NCBI GenBank assembly: GCA_019749945.1
Contig: JAIEPF010000009.1
Span: 1 to 64,000 of the forward strand
Direction of reading: 5' to 3'
Source of the DNA: Burkholderiales bacterium
Lineage (GTDB): Bacteria > Pseudomonadota > Gammaproteobacteria > Burkholderiales > SG8-41
DNA length: 64,000 bases
Made by a program: the position numbers and the translations under genes
The notes under the pieces: model-generated
The model's input: only the letters and a program-made list of their open reading frames with translations
Told to the model about the DNA's origin: nothing
Databases searched by the model: none
In this document: positions 37,543 through 46,807 of the stretch, piece after piece
Position numbering within the stretch: position 1 is the first letter of the stretch
Layout: each line of letters starts with the position of its first letter

Positions 37543-38951
37543 GACGTGACCTCCGAACGGAAATCCTCGTATTTCCCGTTCGGCAGGCGCGGAATTTCGT
37601 CGCGGTACACAAACGACACCAGGAAGGGGTGACCAAGATGCTTCACGATCATCGCACGCAGGTTATCCGTTTCGGCCGCGGTCAGCGGACGCACCACCAC
37701 CAGCGCAACCTCAATGTCACTCAGCGATTTCTGTACGACCTGGAACTGCCGCACCGCCGTGATATCGCCAAACTGGTATTCACCGAATCGTGGATGACGG
37801 ATACTGCCGCCAGGCAGGCGCAGCATGTTGCGCGTACGTCCGCGTATCGCCTTGATGACAGGCAGGCCGCGGCCGCAGTCGCAGGGTTCGCCAGCTTCCG
37901 CATAATCGCCGATGTCGTAACGGATCAGCGGCATTGCAAAATGAAGCATGGGCGTGACCACTACCCGGCCCAATTCTCCCGGCACGCAGGGCTGCCCCTG
38001 TTCATCCAGTATCTCGATATGAACACCCTCCGCTTGGACGTGGTAATGCTCGTGCTGCGGACACTGCAGTGCAAGATAGCCGATCTCGCTGCAGGAATAA
38101 ATATCGGTCAGCGGCACATCCCACGCCTGCCTCACCATCGCCCTCGTATCGGGATGCAGCGCCTCACCGTAGCTGCGCGCCCCGCGCAATCGCGATGGCC
38201 GCAGTCCATGCCTCGCGCAATACCGCGCAAGCTCCAGCAGGTTTGACGCGACGCAAATCAGGTAATCCGGATTTTCATGCATCAGCCATTCAGCCTGCTC
38301 ATGCACCGGCCGCAATGTATTGAACATCGTCGCAGACCCGGTCGAGAACAGGCCGTCGGTTGCAGGTCCCCAGCCCGGCATCACCGTCTGGCTGACACGT
38401 GAACGGATGCTGCCGAGTCGAGCCGAAAAATCACGGCGATGCCAAAGGTGCTCGCGTAACGTGAACGCGCGCCAGAATATCCCGTTCAGCTCGGTATGCA
38501 GGAAACGGATGGGCCGACCGGTGGAGCCTGATGACTGCCCTTCGTAAATGCGGCCATGCCCTGCGGGCACTGCGCGGCTGGTCAATGCATCGTAGTGGTC
38601 CTGGATATCGCTGCGCGCCAGCAGTGGAATCCGCGCAAAAACAGACTCATCCAACACGCCCTCCAGATCCAGCCCCGCGAGACGATCGCGATAGAACGGA
38701 ACTGTGCCGCGGGCGTGGCGCAGCAACTGCCTGATCTGTGCGAATTGCATGGCGCGCAACTGCTCCAGAGGCCAGCGTTCGCTTTGCACAAACTGGTATT
38801 GCAGCGCCAGCGCACGCGCACCTTCGACGGTGGGCATCGCAGGCCAGGTTACACCGGGCAGTGCGCTGAGCGGCAAGGCTGTATGTGCCAGCTTGTGCGC
38901 GGGCGCTGTGCTCATGCCCTCATTTATGTCATCACTTATGTCACCACTCAT
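37539..38951 (-). CDS. PaaK-like adenylate-forming enzyme, copy 2
   Basis: 470 residues, closest to copy 1. It has EGQSSGSTGRPIRF, ARSYGEALHPDTRAMV, TDIYSCSEIGYLALQCPQHEHYHVQ, LIRYDIGDYAEAGEPCDCGRGLP and RTRNMLRLPGG. The C-terminal LPNGKYEDF holds the lysine. CDCG and CPQHEHYH may bind zinc. ATGA overlaps on both sides give a fully coupled three-gene operon, so all three products are probably made in similar amounts. Confidence 0.86.
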   Translation of the reverse strand: MSGDISDDINEGMSTAPAHKLAHTALPLSALPGVTWPAMPTVEGARALALQYQFVQSERWPLEQLRAMQFAQIRQLLRHARGTVPFYRDRLAGLDLEGVLDESVFARIPLLARSDIQDHYDALTSRAVPAGHGRIYEGQSSGSTGRPIRFLHTELNGIFWRAFTLREHLWHRRDFSARLGSIRSRVSQTVMPGWGPATDGLFSTGSATMFNTLRPVHEQAEWLMHENPDYLICVASNLLELARYCARHGLRPSRLRGARSYGEALHPDTRAMVRQAWDVPLTDIYSCSEIGYLALQCPQHEHYHVQAEGVHIEILDEQGQPCVPGELGRVVVTPMLHFAMPLIRYDIGDYAEAGEPCDCGRGLPVIKAIRGRTRNMLRLPGGSIRHPRFGEYQFGDITAVRQFQVVQKSLSDIEVALVVVRPLTAAETDNLRAMIVKHLGHPFLVSFVYRDEIPRLPNGKYEDFRSEVTS

Positions 38952-40309
38952 GCCACAACTTCCGAACGGAAATCCTCGTATTTGCCGCCGGCTGAACGCG
39001 GAATGCGGTCGCGGTAGACAAAAAACACCGTGAACGGATGCGCCAGATTCCTGATGATCAGCGCGCGCAGCGTATCTTCCTCAGCGTGCGTCAACGGGCG
39101 CGCGACCACCAGCGCCACCTCAATGTCCTGCAGGGTTTTCTGCACCACCTGGAACTGCCGCACCGGCGCGATGCCGCCGAACTGCGCTTCGCCGAAGCGC
39201 GGATGGCGCAGGCCGCCGCCGGGCAGCCGCAGCATATTGCGCACCCGGCCGACGATGCGCCGGATCACCGGCAGCCTGCGGCCGCAGTCGCAGGGTTCGC
39301 CGGCCTCGGCATAGTCGCCGATATCGTAGCGGATCAGCGGCGTCGCAAAATTGTGCAGCGCCGTGATCACCACGCGCCCCAGCGTGCCCGGCGCGCAGGG
39401 CTGCCCCTGATCATCGAGCAGTTCCAGGTACACCCCCTCGGCCTGCACATGGTAATGCTCGTGCTCAGGGCACTGCAGCGCGAGATATCCGGCTTCGCGG
39501 CAGGAATACATGTCAATCACCGGCACGCCCCAGGCCGCGTGGATTTCAGCGCGTGCATCCGGATGCAGCGCTTCGCCATAGGTGCGCACCTCACGCAGGC
39601 GCGGCGGCCTTAGTCCCTGCCGGCCGCAATGCCGCGCCAGTTCCTGCACGTTGGACGCGACACTGATCAGGTAATCGGGATTTTGCTGCATCAGCCACTG
39701 CGCCTGCCGCGCAACCGGCAACTCGGTGTTGCACAGGCTCAGGGGGCCGGTGCGAAAAACGGAATCGGTGGACACGCCCCAGCCGGCACTGTCGCCAGAC
39801 GTCACGCGGGCACGAATCGCCGCCAACTTGCCGGAAAAATCGCGGCGCTGCCACAGGTGTTCGCGCAGCGTGAAGGCACGCCAGAACACCTCCGTCAGTG
39901 GTGTACCCATGAAACGGATCGGCCGTCCGGTGGAACCCGAGGTGTTCCCTTCCCGCATGCCGCCGTGGTCCGGCGGCAACGCGCGGCTGACCAGCGCGTC
40001 AAAATTTTCCTGGATGTCCTGCCGCCGCAGCAACGGGATACGCTCAAATGCCGCGGCATCCAGCGGCTGATCCGCCGCAATGGCGGCGAGACGATCACGA
40101 TAAAACGGTACCGTGGCTTTGGCGTGTTGCAGGAGTTGGCTCAATTGCGCGAACTGCGCTGCACGCAATTCTGCCGGCGACCAGCGTTCACTTTGCGCAA
40201 ACTGGTATTGCAGGGCCAGCATGCGCGCGCCCTCGGCGGCAGGCAGCGCAGGCCACCACACACCGGGCAGCGCGCTGCCGGGAACAGCGGTGTGCGCCAG
40301 CGTGGACAT
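38948..40309 (-). CDS. PaaK-like adenylate-forming enzyme, copy 1
   Basis: 453 residues from ATG 40309; a TTG seven codons upstream is possible. Motifs are EGNTSGSTGRPIRF, VRTYGEALHPDARAEI, IDMYSCREAGYLALQCPEHEHYH, CDCGRRLPVIRRIVGRVRNML and GGKYEDFRSEV. Together with copies 2 and 3 it descends from tandem duplication. The decarboxylase gene 60 bases upstream runs the same way, but the 16-base motif at 40348 may end that transcript. Confidence 0.86.
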   Translation of the reverse strand: MSTLAHTAVPGSALPGVWWPALPAAEGARMLALQYQFAQSERWSPAELRAAQFAQLSQLLQHAKATVPFYRDRLAAIAADQPLDAAAFERIPLLRRQDIQENFDALVSRALPPDHGGMREGNTSGSTGRPIRFMGTPLTEVFWRAFTLREHLWQRRDFSGKLAAIRARVTSGDSAGWGVSTDSVFRTGPLSLCNTELPVARQAQWLMQQNPDYLISVASNVQELARHCGRQGLRPPRLREVRTYGEALHPDARAEIHAAWGVPVIDMYSCREAGYLALQCPEHEHYHVQAEGVYLELLDDQGQPCAPGTLGRVVITALHNFATPLIRYDIGDYAEAGEPCDCGRRLPVIRRIVGRVRNMLRLPGGGLRHPRFGEAQFGGIAPVRQFQVVQKTLQDIEVALVVARPLTHAEEDTLRALIIRNLAHPFTVFFVYRDRIPRSAGGKYEDFRSEVVA

Positions 40310-40347
40310 CGCGCGATGATCTCCCGGCAAAACAAAAATAAATCAAT

Positions 40348-40363
40348 AAAAACAAATACTTAT
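40348..40363 (-). repeat. 16-base recurrent motif, copy 1
   Basis: AAAAACAAATACTTAT on the + strand (ATAAGTATTTGTTTTT on the minus strand), 7 bases after the decarboxylase stop. Identical copies lie at 54916-54931 and 62285-62300, each just after a minus-strand stop codon. Confidence 0.8.
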
Positions 40364-40370
40364 ATATATT

Positions 40371-42626
40371 TCACGACTTGCCGGCAGCATCCGACACACA
40401 ATCGACGAAATAGCGCAGCTGTTCGCCGCTGCCTTCCGCCACCAGGCCGTGAATATCGGTATCAAAGCCGGGGAACTGCCGGTTGAACATGCGCGCGAAC
40501 TGGAGATAACGCACGATGGTGCTGTTGAAGCGTTCTCCGGGAATCAGCAGCGGGATGCCCGGCGGATACGGCGTCAGCAGCACGCTGGCCACCCGCCCTT
40601 CCAGATGGTCGATCTCGACGCGTTCGATCTTGCGATGCGCCATGCGCGCCCAGGCTTCCGCGGGCGGCATCGCCGGCTGCATGTCGGACAGATACATTTC
40701 GGTGGTCAGCCGTGCAATGTCGTTGGCCTTGTAGACGCCGTGGATCTGTTCGCACAGATCCTTCAAGCCGATTTTTTCGTAGCGCGGATGGGCTGCGAGG
40801 AATTCCGGCAGCACGCGCCACAGCGGACGGTTGTTGTCGTAGTCGTCCTTGAACTGCTGCAGCTCGGTGACCATCGTGTTCCAGCGGCCCTTGGTGATGC
40901 CGATGGTGAACATGATGAAAAAGGAATAAAGGCCGGTCTTCTCGACAATGATGCCGTGCTCTGCAAGGTAGCGTGTCACCACCGCCGCCGGAATGCCGCT
41001 CTTGGCGAATTTTCCGGTCACGTCCAGCCCCGGCGTGATCACCGTGGCCTTGATCGGATCGAGCATGTTGAAACCGGCCTCGAGGTTGCCGAAGCCGTGC
41101 CAGCGTTCCGAGGGGCGAAGCATCCAGTCGTCGCGGTTGCCCACGCCTTCGGCGGCGAGGCGCTCCGGCCCCCACACCTTGAACCACCAGTCCTTGCCGA
41201 ACTCGGCATCGACCTTGCGCATGGCGCGGCGGAAATCCAGCGCCTCCATGATCGACTCCTCGACCAGCGCGGTGCCGCCCGGCGGCTCCATCATCGCCGC
41301 CGCCACGTCGCAGGACGCGATGATCGCGTACTGCGGTGAGGTCGAGGTGTGCATCAGATAGGCTTCGTTAAAGGTGTCGTAATCGAGTTTGCGCGTCTCG
41401 CTGTCCTGCACCAGGATCTGCGAGGCCTGCGACAGGCCGGCCAGCAGCTTGTGCGTCGACTGCGTCGAAAACACCACCGACTCCTTGGTCCGCGGCCGGT
41501 CACGGCCGATGGCGTGCATGCCGTGGTAGAACTTGTGGAAGGTCGCATGCGGCAGCCAGGCCTCGTCGAAATGCAGTGTATCGATCTTGCCGTCGAGTTT
41601 TTCCTTGATCGCGTCGACGTTGTAGAGAATGCCGTCGTAGGTGCTCTGCGTGATGGTCAGGATGCGCGGCTTCGACGTCGATTTGGCGGCAAAGGGATTG
41701 GCGCGGATTTTTTTCTCGATGTTTTCCCAGCTGAATTCTTCGAGCGGGATCGGCCCGATGATGCCGAAGTGGTTGCGCGTCGGCATCAGGAACACCGGCA
41801 CAGCGCCGGTCATGGTGATCGCATGCAGAATCGACACATGGCAATTGCGGTCGACGATCACCACGTCACCGGGCGCCACCGTCGAATGCCATACCATCTT
41901 GTTCGAGGTCGAGGTGCCGTTGGTGACGAAAAACAGGTGGTCGCAGTTGAAAATGCGCGCCGCGTTGCGTTCCGAAGCCGCCACCGGCCCCGAGTGATCC
42001 AGCAGCTGGCCCAATTCATCGACCGCGTTGCAGACATCGGCGCGCAGCAGGTTCTCGCCGAAAAACTGGTGGAACATCTGGCCGACCGGGCTTTTCAGGA
42101 AGGCGACGCCGCCGGAGTGTCCCGGGCAGTGCCAGGAGTAGGAGCCGTCCTGCGCATAATGCGTCAGCGCGCGGAAAAACGGCGGCGCCAGGCTGTCGAG
42201 ATAGGACTTGGATTCGCGCACGATGTAACGCGCGACGAATTCCGGTGTGTCCTCGAACATGTGGATGAAACCGTGCAGTTCGCGCAGCACGTCGTTCGGA
42301 ATATGCCGCGAGGTCTGGGTTTCGCCATAGAGAAAAATCGGGATTTCGGCATTGCGGAAACGGATCGCCTTGACGAAGGTGCGCAGCTCGCCGATGGTAG
42401 ACTCGAGTTCCTGCGCCGAAAAATCATCGTCATCGACCGACAGGATGAAGGCCGAGGCGCGCGACTGCTGCTGGGCAAAGGACGACAGGTCGCCATAGCT
42501 GGTGACGCCGAGCACTTCCAGACCCTCTTCCTCCAGCGCCTTGGCCAGCGCGCGGATGCCGAGGCCGCTGGTGTTTTCCGAGCGGAAGTCTTCGTCGATG
42601 ATGATGACCGGAAAACGGAAGCGCAT
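40371..42626 (-). CDS. Arginine/lysine/ornithine decarboxylase
   Basis: 751 residues of the large bacterial PLP amino-acid decarboxylase family. The N-terminal wing (response-regulator-like fold, FPVIIIDEDF) is followed by the PLP domain. HFDEAWLPHA places the cofactor Asp and STQSTHKLLAGLSQAS the Schiff-base lysine. The C-terminal domain contains PPGIPLLIPGE. Members decarboxylate Lys, Arg or Orn and often serve acid resistance or polyamine supply. Substrate choice is not decided. The upstream 205-base gap holds a small inverted repeat (CGAATCC ... GGATTCG, 42795-42811) and nothing coding. Confidence 0.9.
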   Translation of the reverse strand: MRFRFPVIIIDEDFRSENTSGLGIRALAKALEEEGLEVLGVTSYGDLSSFAQQQSRASAFILSVDDDDFSAQELESTIGELRTFVKAIRFRNAEIPIFLYGETQTSRHIPNDVLRELHGFIHMFEDTPEFVARYIVRESKSYLDSLAPPFFRALTHYAQDGSYSWHCPGHSGGVAFLKSPVGQMFHQFFGENLLRADVCNAVDELGQLLDHSGPVAASERNAARIFNCDHLFFVTNGTSTSNKMVWHSTVAPGDVVIVDRNCHVSILHAITMTGAVPVFLMPTRNHFGIIGPIPLEEFSWENIEKKIRANPFAAKSTSKPRILTITQSTYDGILYNVDAIKEKLDGKIDTLHFDEAWLPHATFHKFYHGMHAIGRDRPRTKESVVFSTQSTHKLLAGLSQASQILVQDSETRKLDYDTFNEAYLMHTSTSPQYAIIASCDVAAAMMEPPGGTALVEESIMEALDFRRAMRKVDAEFGKDWWFKVWGPERLAAEGVGNRDDWMLRPSERWHGFGNLEAGFNMLDPIKATVITPGLDVTGKFAKSGIPAAVVTRYLAEHGIIVEKTGLYSFFIMFTIGITKGRWNTMVTELQQFKDDYDNNRPLWRVLPEFLAAHPRYEKIGLKDLCEQIHGVYKANDIARLTTEMYLSDMQPAMPPAEAWARMAHRKIERVEIDHLEGRVASVLLTPYPPGIPLLIPGERFNSTIVRYLQFARMFNRQFPGFDTDIHGLVAEGSGEQLRYFVDCVSDAAGKS

Positions 42627-42831
42627 GATGCCTCTGCTGGTATGGGTAAGCGTCGGGGGGAACTACCGGGGTGTGGAGTGGCAGCGCAGAAGCGATACAC
42701 ACACGATACTGCGCCGCGCCGTCACGGGCGGTTGCGCGCCGGGCAGGCGCATCGGGCGGTAATCGCGGAATTCAGCACGCCGCTATCTTAGCGCCGAATC
42801 CCGAGGATTCGAAAGGGTTTCCCCATCCCGG

Positions 42832-43929
42832 CTATGTGTTTTTTACAACGATTTTCGGGAACGCTGCCGAGTGATCCTGCTGCTTCTCGGCGATTTTCAC
42901 CGCGACGCGGCGCGCGATCTGGCGATAGATGTCCGCCACCCGGCCGTCGGGATCAACCACCACCGTCGGTTTGCCGGAGTCGGCCTGCATGCGGATATTG
43001 ATGTCCAGCGGCAGCGAACCGAGCAGTTCGACCTTGTAATCGGCACCCATGCGGCTGCCGCCGCCTTCGCCGAAGATGTGTTCTTCGTGGCCGCACTTCG
43101 AGCAGATGTGCAGCGACATGTTTTCGACGATGCCGAGGATGGGAATGCCCACCTTCTCGAACATCTTCAGTCCCTTGCGCGCGTCGATCAGCGCGATGTC
43201 CTGCGGCGTGGTGACGATGACGGCACCGGTGACCGGCACCCGCTGCGCCAGCGTCAGCTGGATGTCGCCGGTGCCCGGCGGCAGATCGACGACGAGATAA
43301 TCGATGTCACGCCATTTGGTTTCATTCACCAGCTGCTCCAGCGCCTGGGTCACCATCGGACCACGCCACACCATCGGCGTTTCGGTGTCGATCAGGAAAC
43401 CGATCGACATCGCCTGCAGGCCGTGGGCTTCCATCGGCTCCAGCGATTTGCCGTCCTTCGATTCCGGACGGCCGGCGATGCCCAGCATCATCGGCTGCGA
43501 CGGGCCGTAGATGTCGGCGTCGAGGATGCCGACGCTGGCGCCTTCGGCGGCCAGCGCCAGCGCGAGGTTCACCGCGGTGGTGCTTTTGCCGACACCCCCC
43601 TTGCCCGAGGCCACGGCGATGATGTTTTTCACGCCGGGCACCAGTTTCACGCCGCGCTGCACCGCATGCGGCACGATCTTGACCGACACATTGACCTTCA
43701 CGCTGCCGACGCCGGGCAGGGTTTTCAGCTGGTCCGTCACCGCCTTGCGGATCGGCTCGATCTGGCTCTTGCCGGGATAACCCAGCAGGATGTCCACCGA
43801 CACGTTGTTGCCTTCGACCTTGATGTTTTTCGCCGACTTGCCGGTGACATAGTCGGTTTTGGTGTTGGGATCGGTCAGCTGCTTCAGCGCCGTTTGAACG
43901 TCCTGCTCGGTAATCGGGGAGGTGGCCAT
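42832..43929 (-). CDS. apbC: Mrp/ApbC-family iron-sulfur carrier ATPase
   Basis: 365 residues. An N-terminal MIP18-like (DUF59) domain (about 1-90) is followed by the ParA-type ATPase with the deviant Walker A VASGKGGVGKSTTAVNLA. DADIYGPSQP, DLPPGTGDIQLTL and the cluster-binding CxxC in HICSKCGHEEHIFGEGGG are present. It carries and transfers [4Fe-4S] clusters. The start at ATG 43929 has GGAACC upstream. It is divergent from metG, an arrangement common in proteobacteria. Confidence 0.94.
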   Translation of the reverse strand: MATSPITEQDVQTALKQLTDPNTKTDYVTGKSAKNIKVEGNNVSVDILLGYPGKSQIEPIRKAVTDQLKTLPGVGSVKVNVSVKIVPHAVQRGVKLVPGVKNIIAVASGKGGVGKSTTAVNLALALAAEGASVGILDADIYGPSQPMMLGIAGRPESKDGKSLEPMEAHGLQAMSIGFLIDTETPMVWRGPMVTQALEQLVNETKWRDIDYLVVDLPPGTGDIQLTLAQRVPVTGAVIVTTPQDIALIDARKGLKMFEKVGIPILGIVENMSLHICSKCGHEEHIFGEGGGSRMGADYKVELLGSLPLDINIRMQADSGKPTVVVDPDGRVADIYRQIARRVAVKIAEKQQDHSAAFPKIVVKNT

Positions 43930-44097
43930 GATTTGGGTTCCATTGCTAATGCGTGGTGAGGCCGGGATTGTAGCGGCATCGCACCCCCAGACCAACCACA
44001 ACCCCATGCCGGGAAAGGTTTTTTTGCATTGACGCCACGGCGCCGGGCGGAAACCGCGTTCAGCCCCTGTCCGGGAACCGGGGGTTTTCGAATAGTT

Positions 44098-44106
44098 TGT
44101 TACAAT
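44098..44106 (+). promoter_or_regulatory. metG: Extended -10 element before metG
   Basis: TGTTACAAT (TG-n-TACAAT) lies 34 bases before the metG ATG in the 211-base divergent apbC-metG region. No good -35 box is visible, which fits an extended -10 promoter. Confidence 0.4.
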
Positions 44107-44140
44107 TCAATCCTTTAGCATCACTCACCGACTCACACCC

Positions 44141-46768
44141 ATGGCTGATCTCCCGCAAACAGCGCGCCGGATACTGGTCACCTCTGCGCTGCCGTATGCC
44201 AATGGCGCCATCCACCTGGGCCATCTGGTCGAGTACATCCAGACCGATATCTGGGTGCGCTTCCAGCGCATGCAGGGCCATGAGGTGCACTACGTCGGTG
44301 CCGATGACACCCATGGCACGCCGGTGATGCTGCGCGCCGATGCCGAGGGCATTACGCCCAGGCAGTTGATCGATCGCGTCTGGCATGAACACAAACGCGA
44401 CTTCGACAGCTTCGGCGTCAGCTTCGACAACTACTACACCACCGATTCGCCGGAGAACGAAGCGCTGTGCGCCGACATCTACGGCAGGCTCAAGGCCGCG
44501 GACCTGATCGCCACCCGTTCGGTCGAACAGTTCTACGACCCGGTGAAACAGATGTTCCTGCCGGACCGCTACATCAAGGGCGAATGCCCGAAGTGCGGCG
44601 CGAAAGACCAGTACGGCGATTCCTGCGAAGTCTGTGGCGCGACTTACGCGCCGACCGACCTGAAAAATCCGTACTCCACGGTCTCCGGCGCAGCTCCTGT
44701 ACGCAAGGCATCGGAACATTATTTCTTCAAACTCTCCGACAAACGCTGCGAGGAATTCCTGCGCGGCTACACGCAGGGCGCAGACCACCTGCAGGCCGAA
44801 GCCGCCAACAAGATGAAGGAATGGCTGGGCACGGCCGGCGAAGGAAAACTGTCCGACTGGGACATCTCGCGCGACGCGCCCTACTTCGGCTTTCCGATTC
44901 CCGGCACCGATGGCAAAAAGTTTTTTTATGTCTGGCTCGACGCGCCGGTGGGTTATTTCGGCAGCTTCCTGAACTACGTCAAAAAACAGCAGGCTGCGGG
45001 AAAAACCATCGACGCCGACGCCTTCCTCAAGCCGGGCGGCGATACCGAACTGATCCATTTCATCGGCAAGGACATCCTCTATTTTCACGCCCTGTTCTGG
45101 CCGGCGATGCTGCAGCACGCCGGTTTCCGTACACCGTCCAAGGTCTACGCCCACGGCTTCCTGACCGTCAACGGCGAAAAAATGTCCAAGTCGCGCGGCA
45201 CCTTCATCACCGCCGAGAGCTACATCCGGCAGGGCCTCAATCCGGAATGGCTGCGTTACTACTACGCCGCCAAGCTGAATTCGACGATGGAAGATCTGGA
45301 TCTGAATCTGGATGATTTTGTGGCGCGGGTGAATAGCGATCTGGTGGGCAAGTACATCAACATCGCTAGCCGTTCTGCTGGCTTTATTTCAAAGTTATTT
45401 GATGGGCAACTTAGTGTTTTATCTGCATTGGCCACTGCGTCTGATGAGAAATTGAATTTACCAAAAAATGTTGAAGAAATTGTCGATAACCAAACGGTCG
45501 AAATTCTTAAAAACTTCCAAAAAAAATCGAACGTAATAAAAAGTCACTACGAAAATCGAGAATATAGCAAGGCCATACGCGAGGTTATGTTGTTGGCAGA
45601 CATCGCAAATGAGTATGTTGATTCTCGAAAACCATGGCTATTAGCATCAGACCCAGCACCAGAAAAAAGAAAGCGTCTTCATTTCGAATGTTCCATTATC
45701 CTAAATTTATTCAAAACGCTTACGGTCTACTTAAAACCAGTTCTACCTAAGCTGGCAGGAGATGTCGAAGTATTCTTTGGAATTGATTCACTTTGCTGGT
45801 CAGATGCATATTTGATACTTCCCGCAGGTCATAAAATCAACAACTACAAACATTTAATGACCCGCGTCGACCCCAAACAGATCGAAGCCCTGGTCGCCGC
45901 CAACAGGGAAAGCCTGAAACCCGCCTCCCCTCTCCCTCCGGGAGAGGGGTCGGGGGTGAGGGAACAGGGCGCCCCGTCCCGACAAGCCGCCGCAAAAAAA
46001 ACACCACTGCCAGAAGATCTGCTGACCTTTGCCCGCCAACTTCGCCAAGAACACACCGACGCCGAGCAACTAATCTGGAAATTGCTGCGAAACCGTCGAC
46101 TCGCACATTGCAAATTTCGCCGGCAACATCCCGTTTCCATCGGTGACAGGAACTACATCCTTGATTTCTACTGCGACGAACTCAAACTGGCCGTCGAACT
46201 GGATGGTTCGCAACATCAGGATGCAAAAACAAAGGACGACGCCCGGACTGCGGCATTGCAGGCATCCGGCATCTCGACAATCCGCTTCTGGAACAACGAA
46301 GTGCTGCAGCAAACCGAAGCGGTGCTGGAAAAACTGTGGAACACCATTATGGAAAAATCCTCCTCGCAGTCTCCCTCACATCAATCCCTCACCCCCGGCC
46401 CCTCTCCCGGGGGGAGAGGGGAGACAACTGGCGCTGATGCGCTGATATCGATTGACGACTTCACCAAGATCGACCTGCGCATCGCCAAGATCGCCAATGC
46501 CGAACATGTCGAGGGCGCCGACAAGCTGCTGAAGCTGACGCTCGACGTCGGCAGCCTCGGCACCAAACAGGTGTTCGCCGGCATCAAGGCCGCCTATGAT
46601 CCGGAGCAGCTCAAAGGCCGGCTGACGGTGATGGTCGCCAACCTCGCGCCGCGCAAGATGAAATTCGGCATGTCCGAGGGCATGGTGCTCGCCGCCAGCG
46701 GTGATGCGCCCGGCCTCTACCTGCTGGCGCCCGATTCCGGCGCCCAGCCCGGCATGCGCATCAAATAA
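44141..46768 (+). CDS. metG: Methionyl-tRNA synthetase with an internal DUF559 nuclease-like domain
   Basis: 875 residues; typical proteobacterial MetRS with a C-terminal tRNA-binding domain is near 680-700. The class I core has [14 protein letters not shown], the zinc knuckle [18 protein letters not shown] and [10 protein letters not shown]. The anticodon-binding helical domain (about 400-590) is encoded by AT-rich DNA between about 45368 and 45860. Residues about 596-761 are extra: a REP-like repeat translated as [12 protein letters not shown], a DUF559 domain, and a second repeat translated as [13 protein letters not shown]. The OB-fold tRNA-binding domain ([13 protein letters not shown]) occupies about 771-875. 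The whole frame is open, so one long protein is expected. Confidence 0.95.
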   Translation: MADLPQTARRILVTSALPYANGAIHLGHLVEYIQTDIWVRFQRMQGHEVHYVGADDTHGTPVMLRADAEGITPRQLIDRVWHEHKRDFDSFGVSFDNYYTTDSPENEALCADIYGRLKAADLIATRSVEQFYDPVKQMFLPDRYIKGECPKCGAKDQYGDSCEVCGATYAPTDLKNPYSTVSGAAPVRKASEHYFFKLSDKRCEEFLRGYTQGADHLQAEAANKMKEWLGTAGEGKLSDWDISRDAPYFGFPIPGTDGKKFFYVWLDAPVGYFGSFLNYVKKQQAAGKTIDADAFLKPGGDTELIHFIGKDILYFHALFWPAMLQHAGFRTPSKVYAHGFLTVNGEKMSKSRGTFITAESYIRQGLNPEWLRYYYAAKLNSTMEDLDLNLDDFVARVNSDLVGKYINIASRSAGFISKLFDGQLSVLSALATASDEKLNLPKNVEEIVDNQTVEILKNFQKKSNVIKSHYENREYSKAIREVMLLADIANEYVDSRKPWLLASDPAPEKRKRLHFECSIILNLFKTLTVYLKPVLPKLAGDVEVFFGIDSLCWSDAYLILPAGHKINNYKHLMTRVDPKQIEALVAANRESLKPASPLPPGEGSGVREQGAPSRQAAAKKTPLPEDLLTFARQLRQEHTDAEQLIWKLLRNRRLAHCKFRRQHPVSIGDRNYILDFYCDELKLAVELDGSQHQDAKTKDDARTAALQASGISTIRFWNNEVLQQTEAVLEKLWNTIMEKSSSQSPSHQSLTPGPSPGGRGETTGADALISIDDFTKIDLRIAKIANAEHVEGADKLLKLTLDVGSLGTKQVFAGIKAAYDPEQLKGRLTVMVANLAPRKMKFGMSEGMVLAASGDAPGLYLLAPDSGAQPGMRIK
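45368..45860 (+). other. AT-rich foreign-looking segment inside metG
   Basis: This stretch encodes the anticodon-binding domain. I counted 39 G/C in 45421-45540 (32%), against 36 of 60 in 45061-45120. Codons such as TTA, AAA, ATA and AGA are common here and rare in neighbours. Protein motifs stay MetRS-like ([29 protein letters not shown]). This points to allelic recombination with DNA of a low-GC donor; edges are estimates. Confidence 0.75.
45927..45963 (+). repeat. REP-like repeat, left flank of the metG insertion
   Basis: CCCCTCTCCC, TCC, GGGAGAGGGG (perfect 10-bp stem) then tail TCGGGGGTGAGGGA pointing inward. It is translated in frame as [12 protein letters not shown]. Confidence 0.9.
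46013..46352 (+). other. DUF559 (Vsr-like PD-(D/E)XK) domain inside metG
   Basis: Residues about 625-737 of the MetG frame. [51 protein letters not shown] and [19 protein letters not shown] are the DUF559 signatures. The Asp of LDFYC and the Glu of VELDGSQH are the predicted nuclease metal ligands and are intact. G+C is about 50-55%, between host and AT-rich segment. No in-frame ATG begins the domain, so it is made only as part of MetG unless a non-ATG start is used. Confidence 0.88.
46385..46421 (-). repeat. REP-like repeat, right flank of the metG insertion
   Basis: Tail TCCCTCACCCCCGG pointing inward, then CCCCTCTCCC, GGG, GGGAGAGGGG (perfect 10-bp stem). It is the inverted partner of 45927-45963; the pair spans 495 bases, exactly 165 codons from stem edge to stem edge. 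Confidence 0.9.
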
Positions 46769-46807
46769 AAACAGCGAAAAAACAGCAGCCATCCTCATTA
46801 CCCGGTC

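Noticed and set aside
42627..42831. Hidden small gene or riboswitch between apbC and the decarboxylase gene
   Set aside because: Only a 7-bp inverted repeat (42795-42811) is seen, with no T-run, start signal or convincing frame.
45927..46421. DUF559 as a separate overlapping gene
   Set aside because: No ATG begins it and the MetG frame runs straight through both repeats; treated as a domain of the fused protein, though a non-ATG start is not excluded.
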